38,806 nt of DNA from Bradyrhizobiaceae bacterium (GCA_947479905.1 CANKBJ010000013.1:1-38806); one strand, 5' to 3'; positions 1 to 7,933 are shown, numbered from the stretch's first letter. Program-made: numbers and translations. The notes: a model not told the origin generated them from the sequence alone.

Positions 1-1
1 C

Positions 2-304
2 GGGGCAATTTCAGAGATCAGCCATGTGCCGGTGCTGCATGACGTGCTCAAGCGCGTGCGCGCCACGCCGCAGCAGGTCGGCCTGTCCAAGACCCAGCGG
101 GCCGACAATGTGCAGGGCGCGTTCCGCGTGCCGGACGAGGCCAAGGCGCTGGTGAACGGCCGGCGGATTGTCCTGGTCGACGACGTCCTGACATCGGGCG
201 CGACGGTCGATACCTGCGCGCGGGCGCTGCTGCGGGCCGGCGCCGGCCATGTCGATGTGCTGGTTTTCGCCCGGGTTGTCGCGCCGGTGCGCACTCCCAT
301 ATAA
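2..304 (+). CDS. ComF family phosphoribosyltransferase-like protein (3' part)
   Basis: The reading frame is open to the left edge of the window, so this is the C-terminal part of a longer protein; the GTG at 26 is probably not the real start. The visible part carries the PRPP-binding signature of type I phosphoribosyltransferases (LVDDVLTSGAT, about 60 residues downstream of the left edge). Before it lie a conserved R-x-T-x-x-Q block and GAFRV, both typical of ComF. ComF proteins assist DNA uptake in competent bacteria, but in most alphaproteobacteria their role is unproven. The usual N-terminal zinc-finger part would be outside the window. The gene ends 27 bp before grxC, in the same orientation. 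Family call is firm; function in this organism is unknown. Confidence 0.85.
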   Translation, partial: GAISEISHVPVLHDVLKRVRATPQQVGLSKTQRADNVQGAFRVPDEAKALVNGRRIVLVDDVLTSGATVDTCARALLRAGAGHVDVLVFARVVAPVRTPI

Positions 305-331
305 ACAGGGTTGGAAACCGGAAAGCCGCGT

Positions 332-613
332 ATGCCCCCCGTCGACATCTACACCACCCGATGGTGCCCCTATTGCCATGCGGCCAAGGCGCTGCTGACC
401 CGCAAGGGCGTGGCGTTCAACGAAATCGACGCCTCGTCCAGCTCGGTGCGCCAGGCGATGATCCAGCGCGCCAGCGGCCGCAGCACGGTGCCGCAGATTT
501 TCATCGGCCAGGTGCATGTCGGCGGCTGCGACGATCTGCACGACCTCGAACACGATGGCCGGCTCGATCCCTTGCTCGCCGGAGACGGCAGCAACGCAGG
601 AACATCGCCATGA
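332..613 (+). CDS. grxC: Glutaredoxin 3
   Basis: A 93-residue dithiol glutaredoxin that reduces disulfides and glutathione mixed disulfides in the cytoplasm. The active site CPYC is at residues 12-15, after a first strand (VDIYTT). The cis-proline TVPQIFI and the glutathione-binding GGCDDL motif follow, in the expected order and spacing. I chose ATG 332 because the fold begins immediately; an upstream TTG at 311 would add seven residues that are not part of the domain. The stop overlaps the next start (ATGA, 610-613), so grxC and the nitrilase-like gene are probably translationally coupled. The order comF-grxC-nitrilase-DUF1178 is one I recall as conserved in Rhizobiales. Confidence 0.93.
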   Translation: MPPVDIYTTRWCPYCHAAKALLTRKGVAFNEIDASSSSVRQAMIQRASGRSTVPQIFIGQVHVGGCDDLHDLEHDGRLDPLLAGDGSNAGTSP

Positions 614-1491
614 GCGGCACGCCGGCGACTTTCAAAGCCGCGATGATCCAGATGCGCACCGGGCTCGATCCGGCCGCCAATCTCGACGCGGCGGCGCGCA
701 TGATCCGCGAGGCGAAGGCTAACGGCGCCGCTTACGCGCAGACGCCCGAGATGACCAACATCATGGACGTCAAGCGCGAGCGCTTCTTCGCCACGATTCA
801 GGATGAGGATAGCGATGTTTCGCTCGCCGGATTTCGCGACCTGGCGCGCAAGCTCGGCATCTTCATTCACGTCGGCTCGCTGGCCATCAAGATCGCGCCG
901 GAAAAAGCGGCCAACCGCGCCTTCCTGATCAATCCGAAAGGCGACATCGCCGCCCGCTACGACAAGATCCATATGTTCGACGTCGATCTCGCCGGCGGCG
1001 AGAGCTATCGCGAGTCGCGCAACTATCGTCCGGGCGAAATTGCCATGAATGCCGACCTGCCCTGGGGCCGCCTCGGCGTGACGATCTGCTACGATCTGCG
1101 CTTCCCGGCCTTGTATCGCGCGCTGGCAGAAGCCGGCGCGACCATGCTGGCGATTCCGTCGGCTTTCACCAAACAGACCGGCGAAGCGCACTGGCATGTC
1201 TTGATGCGTGCCCGCGCCATCGAGAACGGCTGCTTCGTTCTCGCCGCCGCGCAAGGCGGCACGCATGAGAACGGCCGCGACACCTTCGGCCATTCGCTAA
1301 TCGTCGATCCGTGGGGTCGCATTCTCGCCGAAGGCGGCACCGAGCCCGGCGTGGTGATGGCGGAGATCGATCCGGCTTTGGTGACGCAAGCGCGTGCGCG
1401 AATGCCGTGCTTGCAGCACGGCCGGCGATTCGAGATGGCGGAGCCGATCGCCGAGCCGACGCATCTGCACTTGGTGCGGGAGCCGGAATGA
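610..1491 (+). CDS. Carbon-nitrogen hydrolase, Nit1-like (probable deaminated-glutathione amidase)
   Basis: A 293-residue nitrilase-superfamily enzyme. The catalytic triad is visible as Glu47 (TPEMTN), Lys119 (YDKIHMFD) and Cys160 (ICYDLRF), with family length and spacing. The YDKIHMFDVD and GESYRES stretches are typical of the Nit1 branch, which hydrolyses deaminated glutathione to alpha-ketoglutarate and Cys-Gly as metabolite repair. Placement directly after a glutaredoxin fits a glutathione-related job, but that is inference. The start overlaps the grxC stop and the stop overlaps the DUF1178 start (ATGA at 1488-1491), which suggests one coupled operon. A general omega-amidase activity is the main alternative. 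Confidence 0.88.
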   Translation: MSGTPATFKAAMIQMRTGLDPAANLDAAARMIREAKANGAAYAQTPEMTNIMDVKRERFFATIQDEDSDVSLAGFRDLARKLGIFIHVGSLAIKIAPEKAANRAFLINPKGDIAARYDKIHMFDVDLAGGESYRESRNYRPGEIAMNADLPWGRLGVTICYDLRFPALYRALAEAGATMLAIPSAFTKQTGEAHWHVLMRARAIENGCFVLAAAQGGTHENGRDTFGHSLIVDPWGRILAEGGTEPGVVMAEIDPALVTQARARMPCLQHGRRFEMAEPIAEPTHLHLVREPE

Positions 1492-1964
1492 TTCACTACG
1501 CGCTTCGCTGCGACAACGGTCACGGCTTTGAAAGCTGGTTCGCCGACTCGGCCGCCTTCGACAAGCAGGCCAGACGCGGGCTTGTGACCTGTCCGCATTG
1601 CGGCTCGGCCAAGGTCGAGAAGGCGATCATGGCGCCGCGGATTGCCGGCGGCCGCAAACGCCGCGCAGTGGACGAAGCGCCGGAGATCGCACCCGCCGCG
1701 CCGCTCGCGGAGAAAGCGCCAGTCGCAATGATCTCGCCGCAGGAGCAGGAATTCCGCGCCAAGCTGAAAGAGCTGCGCGAGCATATCGTCAAGAATGCCG
1801 ACGATGTCGGCCAGAAATTTCCCGAAGAAGCGCGCAAGATGCATTACGGCGAGACCGAGCATCGCTCGATCTATGGCGTCGCCTCACCCGAGGACGCCAG
1901 GGAACTGGCCGAGGAAGGCATCGAATTCTTGCCCGTGCCGATTTTGCCGGACGAGCGCAACTAG
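1488..1964 (+). CDS. DUF1178 family protein
   Basis: A 158-residue protein beginning MIHYALRCDNGHGFESWF, the hallmark opening of DUF1178. It has four cysteines in its first half: one in the RCDNGH segment and a CPHC pair around residue 42, suggesting a small zinc-ribbon-like N-terminus. A low-complexity Ala/Pro linker follows. The C-terminal half contains the conserved EEARKMHYGETEHRSIYG block and an EFLPVP ending. No enzymatic role is established for the family. It is the last gene of the comF-grxC-nitrilase chain, with a 4-bp overlap to the upstream gene, and is followed by a strong bidirectional terminator. Confidence 0.88.
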   Translation: MIHYALRCDNGHGFESWFADSAAFDKQARRGLVTCPHCGSAKVEKAIMAPRIAGGRKRRAVDEAPEIAPAAPLAEKAPVAMISPQEQEFRAKLKELREHIVKNADDVGQKFPEEARKMHYGETEHRSIYGVASPEDARELAEEGIEFLPVPILPDERN

Positions 1965-1985
1965 AGCCTTTCCGCCCGCGAACGT

Positions 1986-2025
1986 AAAAAAACGCCGCCG
2001 CGCATGTCTGCACGGCGGCGTTTTT
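1986..2025. terminator. Bidirectional intrinsic terminator between convergent genes
   Basis: A near-perfect hairpin: AAAAACGCCGCC on the left pairs with GGCGGCGTTTTT on the right around a loop of about 16 nt. The A-run and T-run give a U-tract in both directions. It lies 21 bp after the DUF1178 stop and 14 bp before the stop of the convergent binding-protein gene, so it can serve both. Confidence 0.88.
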
Positions 2026-2039
2026 GTTCGAGCATCCGA

Positions 2040-3257
2040 TCAGGAGCCGCAGCGCCCGATCTTGAGCACCTTGCACTCGTCCTTCACCTGTTTGGTGGTG
2101 GCGAGCACTTTGACGCCGAGTCGGCCGTCCGGTTTGCGGATCACCTCGAAGGCGTTTTCGTCCTGGATGATATCGCGCGTCTCCCGATCGATCGAGACGC
2201 TGCCGCGCGGCCCGCTTATCGACCAGCCTTTCATCGCTTCGACGACTTTAAGGCCGTCCGACAGATCGCCATTCAGCTTTTTGATCGTGTCGAAGATGAT
2301 GTGCATGCTGTCCCATGCCGCCGCCGATTGCGAATCCGGCGGCTCGGCATCTTTGCCATAAGCCTCGAACCAGGCCTTCAGAAACGCGGTATTCTGCGCG
2401 TTGACCAGGTCGGCCGAATAATGGCCCGTGACGATGGTGCCGATGGCGGCGTCGCCCATCTCCTGAAGCTTGTTGTCCGGGATGATATCGGCCGTGCCGA
2501 TCAGCTTGATGCCGGCCTTGCGCATACCGAGTTCGCCGTAGGCCTTCACCATGCCGGCGGCGTGCGCGCCGCCGGGGACAAACACATACAGGCAGTCCGG
2601 CTTCGCATCCTTGATGCGCTGGAAATACGGGGTGAAGTCGGGCACCTGCACCGGGCTGCCGAGCGGCACCGACAACGTCACCTTGCCGCCGGCCTGCTCA
2701 TACCCGGTCTGGAAGGCTTCGGTGGAATCCTTGCCCGGCGGGAAATCGGTATAGGCGACGGCCGCGGTCTTGCAGCCGTTCTTGGCAGCGTAGGCGCCCA
2801 TCGGATGCGCCGCATGCCACATGCTGTGCGAGAGCCGCACGATATAGGGCGACAGGTTGGTGATCCAGGCGGTGCCGGCATTGGCGATCACCATCGGCAC
2901 CTTCGCCTGGGTGACGACCGGCGCCAGCACGATCGCCGAGGGCGAAAACGTGACGCCGGTGAGAATTTTCACCTTATCGTTGACCATCATTTCTGTGCCG
3001 ACGGCCTTGGCGTTCGCGCCGCTCGGCGGTCCCTCGTCACGCTTGATGATTTCGACAGTGTGCGGCGCGATATCCTTCGCGTGCAACTTGACGTAGAGAT
3101 CGAAGGCCTTGTCGGCCTGATGGCCGAGATCGGCGTTGGGGCCGCTGAACGGCAGCATCACGCCGATCCTGATCGTTTCGGCCTGGGCCGGCGCACCCGC
3201 GGCGATGACCAAAGGAAGGGCCAATGCGGCCAGCCCCAGGCAATGGGTTAGTTTCAT
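2040..3257 (-). CDS. ABC transporter substrate-binding protein, branched-chain amino acid (LivK/HAAT) type
   Basis: A 405-residue periplasmic type I binding protein. A Sec signal peptide is clear: MKLTH, a hydrophobic core, and cleavage after APAQA near residue 26. The mature protein starts with TIRIGVMLPFSGPNADLG, the usual first strand of this family. The ligand could be a branched-chain or other amino acid, an amide or an aromatic acid; the sequence does not decide. An AGGGAG ribosome site lies 7 nt before the ATG. No permease or ATPase genes are next to it, so it is an orphan receptor that must share a transporter encoded elsewhere. Orphan receptors of this kind are common in Bradyrhizobium-like genomes. 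Confidence 0.9.
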   Translation of the reverse strand: MKLTHCLGLAALALPLVIAAGAPAQAETIRIGVMLPFSGPNADLGHQADKAFDLYVKLHAKDIAPHTVEIIKRDEGPPSGANAKAVGTEMMVNDKVKILTGVTFSPSAIVLAPVVTQAKVPMVIANAGTAWITNLSPYIVRLSHSMWHAAHPMGAYAAKNGCKTAAVAYTDFPPGKDSTEAFQTGYEQAGGKVTLSVPLGSPVQVPDFTPYFQRIKDAKPDCLYVFVPGGAHAAGMVKAYGELGMRKAGIKLIGTADIIPDNKLQEMGDAAIGTIVTGHYSADLVNAQNTAFLKAWFEAYGKDAEPPDSQSAAAWDSMHIIFDTIKKLNGDLSDGLKVVEAMKGWSISGPRGSVSIDRETRDIIQDENAFEVIRKPDGRLGVKVLATTKQVKDECKVLKIGRCGS

Positions 3258-3412
3258 CGATTTCTCCCTGCGGCTTTTTATTTTGGCTTTATATCGTGCG
3301 AAGCCGTTCGCGCGGCGAGGCTACACCATTGGTGGCGACGCAGCCAGTCGTGGTGCGTGAGCGTGCGGAAAACGCGCAGCACCTATTCACGCATCGGTCT
3401 GTGAAAAGCGGA

Positions 3413-4300
3413 CTAGTGCGCCCACACGAGCAGCGCGACGCCGAGTACGACCAGCACGATGCCCAATCCTTCGCGCGAGGTCGTCGGCTGCTTGAAGATG
3501 AATTTCGATATGCCTTGCGCGAACAAGACCTCGACCAGCGCCAGCGTTCGCACGCTCGCCGCCGTGGTCAGGGCGAAAGCGAGAAACCAGAACTGCGAGG
3601 CGAATGCGCCCATGAAGCCGGCCATGACCGACGGCTTCCACGCGCGGAAGATGGCCTTCAATACCGCCATGTCGCGCCAGGCCAGCCAGGCCGACAGCAG
3701 CGCCGCCTGCAGCACCAACCCGACGGCCAGCGTAAAGGTCGCCGCCAGCACATAATTGCCGCCGAGATCGAGGCTGAGAATCGCGCCGCGATAGCCGATC
3801 GCCGACAGACCGAACATGCCGCCGGCGACAATGCCCATCACAGTCGGCCGGTAGCCGCCTTCCTGCGCGACGCCGGGCTTGAACGACATCATCACGACGC
3901 CCGAGGTCGCCACCATAATCGCGATCGCCAGCATCGGCGTCACCCGGTCGCCGAGCAGGATCAATCCGAACAAAGCGGTCTGCACCGGCTCGGTCTTGAT
4001 ATAGGCGGTGGTGACGACGAAGGAGCGGCTGCTCATCGCCGACAGCATCATCGCCGTCGCGGCGATTTGCGCGACAAAGCCCAAGGTGATCCACGGCCAG
4101 TAGATCAGCGACGGCCTGGGCAGGTCTGAGCCGGTGACCATCAGCACGCCAATCAGGAACAGCACCGCGAACGGAAAGCCGAACAGGAATCGGACATGCG
4201 TCGCCCCGACCGTGCCGAGCGTGGCGGTCAGTTCGCGCTGCATGGCGTTGCGCGCGGTCTGCGCCGCGGCGGCGATAAGGGTGAAGGCGGCCCAGAGCAT
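3413..4300 (-). CDS. EamA/DMT superfamily transporter
   Basis: A 295-residue inner-membrane protein with about ten hydrophobic segments arranged as two EamA repeats. It begins MLWAAFTLIAAAAQTARNAM and ends in a hydrophobic helix (IVLVVLGVALLVWAH). Drug/metabolite transporters of this class usually export small metabolites, but the substrate cannot be read from the sequence. The gene stands alone, 155 bp from the binding-protein gene upstream of which it points, and is preceded by the palindrome cluster at 4319-4442. It is one of three unrelated-looking EamA genes in the window. Confidence 0.88.
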   Translation of the reverse strand: MLWAAFTLIAAAAQTARNAMQRELTATLGTVGATHVRFLFGFPFAVLFLIGVLMVTGSDLPRPSLIYWPWITLGFVAQIAATAMMLSAMSSRSFVVTTAYIKTEPVQTALFGLILLGDRVTPMLAIAIMVATSGVVMMSFKPGVAQEGGYRPTVMGIVAGGMFGLSAIGYRGAILSLDLGGNYVLAATFTLAVGLVLQAALLSAWLAWRDMAVLKAIFRAWKPSVMAGFMGAFASQFWFLAFALTTAASVRTLALVEVLFAQGISKFIFKQPTTSREGLGIVLVVLGVALLVWAH

Positions 4301-4318
4301 TGTTTCCTCGACAACGTC

Positions 4319-4341
4319 ATGCCCGGCTTTATGCCGGGCAT
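4319..4341. repeat. Palindromic intergenic element, REP-like hairpin
   Basis: Perfect 9-bp arms ATGCCCGGC / GCCGGGCAT around TTTAT. The adjacent CATCTACGCC...GACGTGGATG pair (4340-4369) can form a second, imperfect stem. The sequence resembles the GTCATGCCCGG...CCGGGCATCC repeats I recall as dispersed in Bradyrhizobium and Rhodopseudomonas genomes. It lies just upstream of the EamA start. Confidence 0.65.
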
Positions 4342-4376
4342 CTACGCCTTGCTTCTAAAGACGTGGATGGCACGCG

Positions 4377-4398
4377 CAACTCAGGCCTGCCTGAGTTG
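4377..4398. repeat. Inverted repeat with 10-bp perfect arms
   Basis: CAACTCAGGC and GCCTGAGTTG flank a 2-nt centre. It is the second of three palindromes packed into 124 bp between the YdhR-like gene and the EamA gene, both on the minus strand. Confidence 0.8.
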
Positions 4399-4414
4399 AG
4401 CATATTTCTGAATG

Positions 4415-4442
4415 CTGCATGTCGGGTATACCCGACATGCAG
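4415..4442. repeat. 28-bp perfect palindrome without a spacer
   Basis: The sequence from 4415 (CTGCATGTCGGGTA) is followed immediately by its exact reverse complement (TACCCGACATGCAG). It lies 27 bp past the stop of the YdhR-like gene. It could be a dispersed element, a terminator core (no T-run follows) or a protein-binding site. Confidence 0.85.
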
Positions 4443-4468
4443 GCACAAGTCCGACCATGACGGAGCTG

Positions 4469-4813
4469 CTATGCCGCGCTCGGCTTGATCTCGGCGGCGT
4501 CCGGGAATTCGCTGACCGTGCCGTTCTCGTTGTCGATCAACAGGAACAGATCGAAATAACGGATGGTCGGCGCGGCGCCGGTGCGCTTGATGACCGCCTG
4601 TTTCCAGTCCTCGTTATGCGCGCGTCGCGCGGCGTCGAGCGACGGCCAGATATAGACGCCGGCGCCGGTTTTGCCGTTCAGCTCGAGCAGGAAATGTTTG
4701 CGCAGCAATTCCTTGTTGCCTTGCCATTTACCGATGACGTGGCGCGCGTCCTCGACCACCTGCTGGCGCGTCCAGCCCTTCGGCGAATTGAATTCGACCA
4801 GTTCGAGGATCAT
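4469..4813 (-). CDS. YdhR-like putative monooxygenase (dimeric alpha-beta barrel)
   Basis: A 114-residue protein. Segments such as [15 protein letters not shown] and [16 protein letters not shown] match what I recall of YdhR-type small proteins with a ferredoxin-like dimeric alpha-beta barrel. A catalytic role is not proven for that family. The start codon overlaps the ubiG stop by 4 bp (TCAT at 4810-4813 on the plus strand), so it is probably translated with ubiG. The pairing hints at quinone or redox metabolism, but this is inference. No signal peptide or membrane segment is visible. Confidence 0.72.
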   Translation of the reverse strand: MILELVEFNSPKGWTRQQVVEDARHVIGKWQGNKELLRKHFLLELNGKTGAGVYIWPSLDAARRAHNEDWKQAVIKRTGAAPTIRYFDLFLLIDNENGTVSEFPDAAEIKPSAA

Positions 4814-5580
4814 GCCTGTCTTCCTTTGGAAGCCGACCGCGACGCGACCACCATATAATTCACATCCATGTCGGACGAGAGCTGCCAGCGGTCGGCGATC
4901 AGATTATAGATCACGCCGCGCTCGCCGATGACGTCGAGGCCTGAATCCTCCAGCGCCAGTTCGAGCTCCTCCGGCTTGACGAATTTGTCCCATTGATGCG
5001 TGCCGCGCGGCACCCAGCGCAACACGTATTCGGCGCCGACGATGGCGAGCGCGAAGCTCTTCAGCGTGCGGTTGATCGTCGCCGCGAACATCAGCCCGCC
5101 CGGCTTGACCATCGCGGCGCAGCTTTCGACGAAGGCCGGCACGTCGACGACATGCTCGACCACTTCCATCGCCAGCACGATGTCGAATTGCTCGCCGGCC
5201 TCGGCCAAGGCCTCGGCCGTGGTGGCGCGGTAATCGACGCTGACGCCGGTCGCCGCGGCATGGGCCTTGGCGGCTTCGATATTCTCCTCGGCTGGATCGG
5301 CGCCGACGACACGGGCGCCAAGGCGAGCAAGCGGCTCCGACAGGATGCCGGCGCCGCAGCCGATATCGAGCATGCGCAAGCCCTTGAGGCAGTCGAGCTT
5401 CTTCGGGTCGAGATCGAAATGCGCCGCCGCCTGGGCGCGGATATAGGACAGCCGCAGCGGGTTGAACTTGTGCAGCGCCGCCATTGGCCCCTTCGGGTCC
5501 CACCAGGTGGCGGCCATGCGCGAAAACCGGCCGATTTCGGCGTCATCGACACTGGAGGCGCGGCTTCTGGCATTGGCCAT
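4810..5580 (-). CDS. ubiG: Ubiquinone biosynthesis O-methyltransferase UbiG
   Basis: A 256-residue class I SAM-dependent methyltransferase. UbiG carries out both O-methylations of the ubiquinone ring. The N-terminal block with [18 protein letters not shown] is diagnostic for UbiG. The SAM-binding [19 protein letters not shown] motif is near residue 90, and the VEHVVD and MVKPGGLMF motifs follow. Length agrees with the family. The neighbour lysC is divergent, separated by only 93 bp that hold a strong hairpin. The downstream YdhR-like gene overlaps it by 4 bp. Confidence 0.94.
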   Translation of the reverse strand: MANARSRASSVDDAEIGRFSRMAATWWDPKGPMAALHKFNPLRLSYIRAQAAAHFDLDPKKLDCLKGLRMLDIGCGAGILSEPLARLGARVVGADPAEENIEAAKAHAAATGVSVDYRATTAEALAEAGEQFDIVLAMEVVEHVVDVPAFVESCAAMVKPGGLMFAATINRTLKSFALAIVGAEYVLRWVPRGTHQWDKFVKPEELELALEDSGLDVIGERGVIYNLIADRWQLSSDMDVNYMVVASRSASKGRQA

Positions 5581-5596
5581 CAGGTATTTCCCTTAT

Positions 5597-5657
5597 GGGG
5601 ACGGAAGTTGCAGGGGGCCCACCCCGTGGGTATGTATAGCCCCCTTTTGCCGTCTCC
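5597..5657 (+). promoter_or_regulatory. Structured leader upstream of lysC
   Basis: Three nested stems can form. The outer stem GGGGACGG (5597-5604) pairs with CCGTCTCC (5650-5657) with one G-U. The middle stem AGGGGGC (5612-5618) pairs with GCCCCCT (5639-5645). The apical stem CCAC (5619-5622) pairs with GTGG (5626-5629). A TTTT run follows the middle stem. The structure ends 16 nt before the lysC ATG, and no clear Shine-Dalgarno lies in between. It could be an attenuator or a ribosome-access element; function is inferred only. Confidence 0.45.
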
Positions 5658-5673
5658 GGGAACGTCCAATCTT

Positions 5674-6927
5674 ATGCCTCGCCTTGTCATGAAATTCGGC
5701 GGTACGTCGGTCGCCGATCTCGACCGCATCCGCAATGTCGCCCGCCACGTCAAGCGCGAGGTCGATGCCGGCTATGACGTCGCCGTCGTCGTCTCCGCCA
5801 TGTCCGGCGTCACCAACCAGCTCGTCGCCTGGTGCAAGGACGCCTCGGCGCTCTACAACGCGCGCGAATACGACGCCGTGGTGGCAACCGGCGAGCAGGT
5901 CACCTCCGGCCTTCTGGCCATCGTGCTGGAAGGCATGGGCATCAATGCGCGCTCCTGGCAGGGCTGGCAATTGCCGATCCTGACCGACGGCGCCCATGCC
6001 TCGGCCCGCATCCAGGACGTCAATGGCGACGAACTGATCCGGCGTTTCACCGAGCACAAGCAGGTCGCCGTGATCGCCGGCTTTCAGGGCCTGCACAAGG
6101 AGACAGGCCGCATCACCACACTCGGCCGCGGCGGCTCGGACACGTCGGCGGTGGCGATGGCCGCCGCGATCGGCGCCGAACGCTGTGACATCTATACCGA
6201 CGTCGACGGCGTCTACACCACCGACCCGCGCGTGGTGCCGAATGCCCGAAGACTCGACAAGATCGCCTACGAGGAAATGCTGGAGCTGGCCTCCCTCGGC
6301 GCCAAGGTCATGCAGGTGCGCTCGGTCGAACTCGGCATGCTGCGCAATGTGCGCATCTTCGTGCGCTCGAGTTTCGTCAAGCCGGAAGACATCGATCCGA
6401 AGGCCAATTTCATCGGCACCCTTATCTGCGACGAGAGTGAGATCATGGAACAGCAAACCGTCACCGGCATCGCCTTCTCCAAAGACGAGGCGCAGATTTC
6501 CGTTCGGCGCGTGCAGGACAAGCCCGGCGTCGCCGCCGCGATCTTCGGCCCGCTCGCCGACGCCAGCATCAATGTCGACATGATCGTGCAGAATATCTCG
6601 CCGGATGGCGCGACCACCGATCTGACATTCACGGTACCCTCGGCCGACTACGAGCGCGCCCGCGTCGTGCTCGAGAAAGCCAAGGACGCCATCGGCTACG
6701 AGCGGATGGATGGGGCGACCGGCGTCGCCAAGGTTTCGGTGATCGGCATCGGCATGCGCAGCCATGCCGGCGTCGCGGCGCAAGCGTTCAAGGCTCTGTC
6801 CGAGCAGAAGATCAATATTCTGGCGATCACCACCTCCGAGATTAAATTCTCGGTGCTGATCAACGCAGCGCAGTCGGATATGGCGGTGCGCACGCTGCAT
6901 TCGCTGTATGGGTTGGATAAGGCTTAA
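5674..6927 (+). CDS. lysC: Aspartate kinase
   Basis: A 417-residue monofunctional aspartokinase, the first step from aspartate to lysine, threonine and methionine. The nucleotide-binding KFGGTSV motif is at residues 6-12. The kinase domain runs to about residue 250 and includes TTLGRGGSDTSAVA. Two ACT regulatory domains follow (about 265-340 and 345-415), the basis of feedback inhibition by lysine and/or threonine. ATG 5674 is chosen because the fold starts within five residues; the frame stays open upstream only because it runs antisense through ubiG. Met258 (ATG 6445) aligns with the start of the separate regulatory subunit in two-subunit aspartokinases. A 131-bp inverted repeat begins 7 bp after the stop. 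Confidence 0.95.
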   Translation: MPRLVMKFGGTSVADLDRIRNVARHVKREVDAGYDVAVVVSAMSGVTNQLVAWCKDASALYNAREYDAVVATGEQVTSGLLAIVLEGMGINARSWQGWQLPILTDGAHASARIQDVNGDELIRRFTEHKQVAVIAGFQGLHKETGRITTLGRGGSDTSAVAMAAAIGAERCDIYTDVDGVYTTDPRVVPNARRLDKIAYEEMLELASLGAKVMQVRSVELGMLRNVRIFVRSSFVKPEDIDPKANFIGTLICDESEIMEQQTVTGIAFSKDEAQISVRRVQDKPGVAAAIFGPLADASINVDMIVQNISPDGATTDLTFTVPSADYERARVVLEKAKDAIGYERMDGATGVAKVSVIGIGMRSHAGVAAQAFKALSEQKINILAITTSEIKFSVLINAAQSDMAVRTLHSLYGLDKA

Positions 6928-6934
6928 CGCGGCT

Positions 6935-7065
6935 GTCGTCCCCGCGAAGGCGGGGACCCATAACCCCGGTCGCTCGATAGAAGCCAAGCAGAAATAGGCG
7001 GGGACTTGGGCTTTCGCCCCAAACCAGCGCTGCGGCGTATGGGTCCCCGCCTTCGCGGGGACGAC
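6935..7065. repeat. 131-bp inverted-repeat element, copy 1
   Basis: Perfect 28-bp terminal arms at 6935-6962 and 7038-7065. Each arm is itself a hairpin (GTCCCCGC-CTTC-GCGGGGAC on the right). It fills the gap between the convergent ends of lysC and a Bug-type pseudogene, leaving 7-8 bp on each side. A related element of the same length is at 34980-35110. It may act as a bidirectional terminator. Confidence 0.88.
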
Positions 7066-7073
7066 AACTGTGC

Positions 7074-7744
7074 TCAATCCAGCTGCGGAATATCCAGCTC
7101 TCGGAACATGTCGCCGGCTTCCTTGGCGGTCGCCGCGATCAGCGCGGTGAATTCATCGACCGAAGACGAGGTCGGGATGGTGCCGGCCTTTTCCATGATG
7201 GTCTTGAATTCCGGCGAGGCGACCGCGTCGCGCACATGCTTGTTCAGCGTCTCGAGCACCGGCTTGGGCACGCCCGACGCGGCGCAGACGCCCCACCAGC
7301 CGTAATTGACGATTCCCAAGCCCTGCTCGGCCAAAGTCGGCACGTTCGGCGCAACCGCGAGACGCTCCGGACTGGTGAAGCCGATCACCTTGATCTTCTT
7401 TTCCTCGTAAAAAGGAATCGTGATCGAGATCGGCTGACCGCGAAGTCGAGCCGGTTGCCGACGATTTCCTGCATCGCAGGGCCGGTGCCACGGAAGGCGA
7501 CGCCGGTCATCTTGGCGCCAGTGATCTTCTCGACCTGCTTCGGCAGCAGTTCGGTGACGGAGCCAGTGCCGACCTTGCCGTAGTTCAGCCCGCCCTCTTT
7601 CGCTTTCGCATGGGCGACGAATTCCTTGGCGTTGCTGGCCGGCGACTCGGCCGGCACGACGAAGGCGTAATAGGCCTTGGTCACCAACGACACCGCCGCC
7701 ATGTCTTCGACCTTGTACGTCACCTTCTTGTACAAAAGCGTATT
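7074..7744 (-). pseudogene. Truncated, frameshifted Bug-type tricarboxylate receptor
   Basis: Two reading frames together give the C-terminal two-thirds of a tripartite tricarboxylate transporter (Bug/TctC) receptor. The upstream part runs from LLYKKVTYKVEDM to GNRLDFAV, and the downstream part from PISITIPFYEEKK through PNVPTLAEQGLG to the stop at 7074. The join is near 7428-7440, where 1 or 4 bases appear lost; restoring GATC after GCGGTC would mend the frame. The N-terminal third, including any signal peptide, is missing: homology stops near 7744. The intact paralogue at 27513-28493 shows what is lost. It is a decayed gene unlikely to make a working receptor. Confidence 0.8.
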
Positions 7745-7759
7745 GCCGGATCGATGTAA

Positions 7760-7898
7760 GAGCACAGCAGCAGCGTATGACATCTATGCGGGCATCGCGC
7801 GGCTCTATGAGCGAATCGCCCAGGATACGAACGCCTCGAAAGACGAGATCGCGACGCTGGCCGCCTTCTATCGGAAGGCGGCGGACCGGCCGAAATAG
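7760..7898 (+). pseudogene. 3' fragment of an unrecognised gene
   Basis: This stretch encodes YDIYAGIARLYERIAQD and a matching helical C-terminus ending AAFYRKAADRPK before a stop at 7896-7898. Its composition looks like real protein, but the frame upstream reads through the antisense of the Bug pseudogene. I read it as the tail of a small alpha-helical protein whose 5' part was removed by the same rearrangement that cut the Bug gene. I do not recognise the family. Confidence 0.4.
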
Positions 7899-7933
7899 CG
7901 CCTAAAGGTCAGCTGGTCCGAGGCGCGACACGT

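Noticed and set aside
4993-5673. N-terminal extension of lysC by about 227 codons
   Set aside because: The extension is antisense to ubiG and has no similarity to aspartokinases; ATG 5674 fits the fold.
6935-7065. CRISPR-like repeat
   Set aside because: The structure is one pair of inverted arms, not direct repeats with regular spacers, and no cas genes are present.
5593-7077. A 494-codon open frame on the minus strand
   Set aside because: It is antisense to lysC, whose kinase and ACT motifs are unmistakable.
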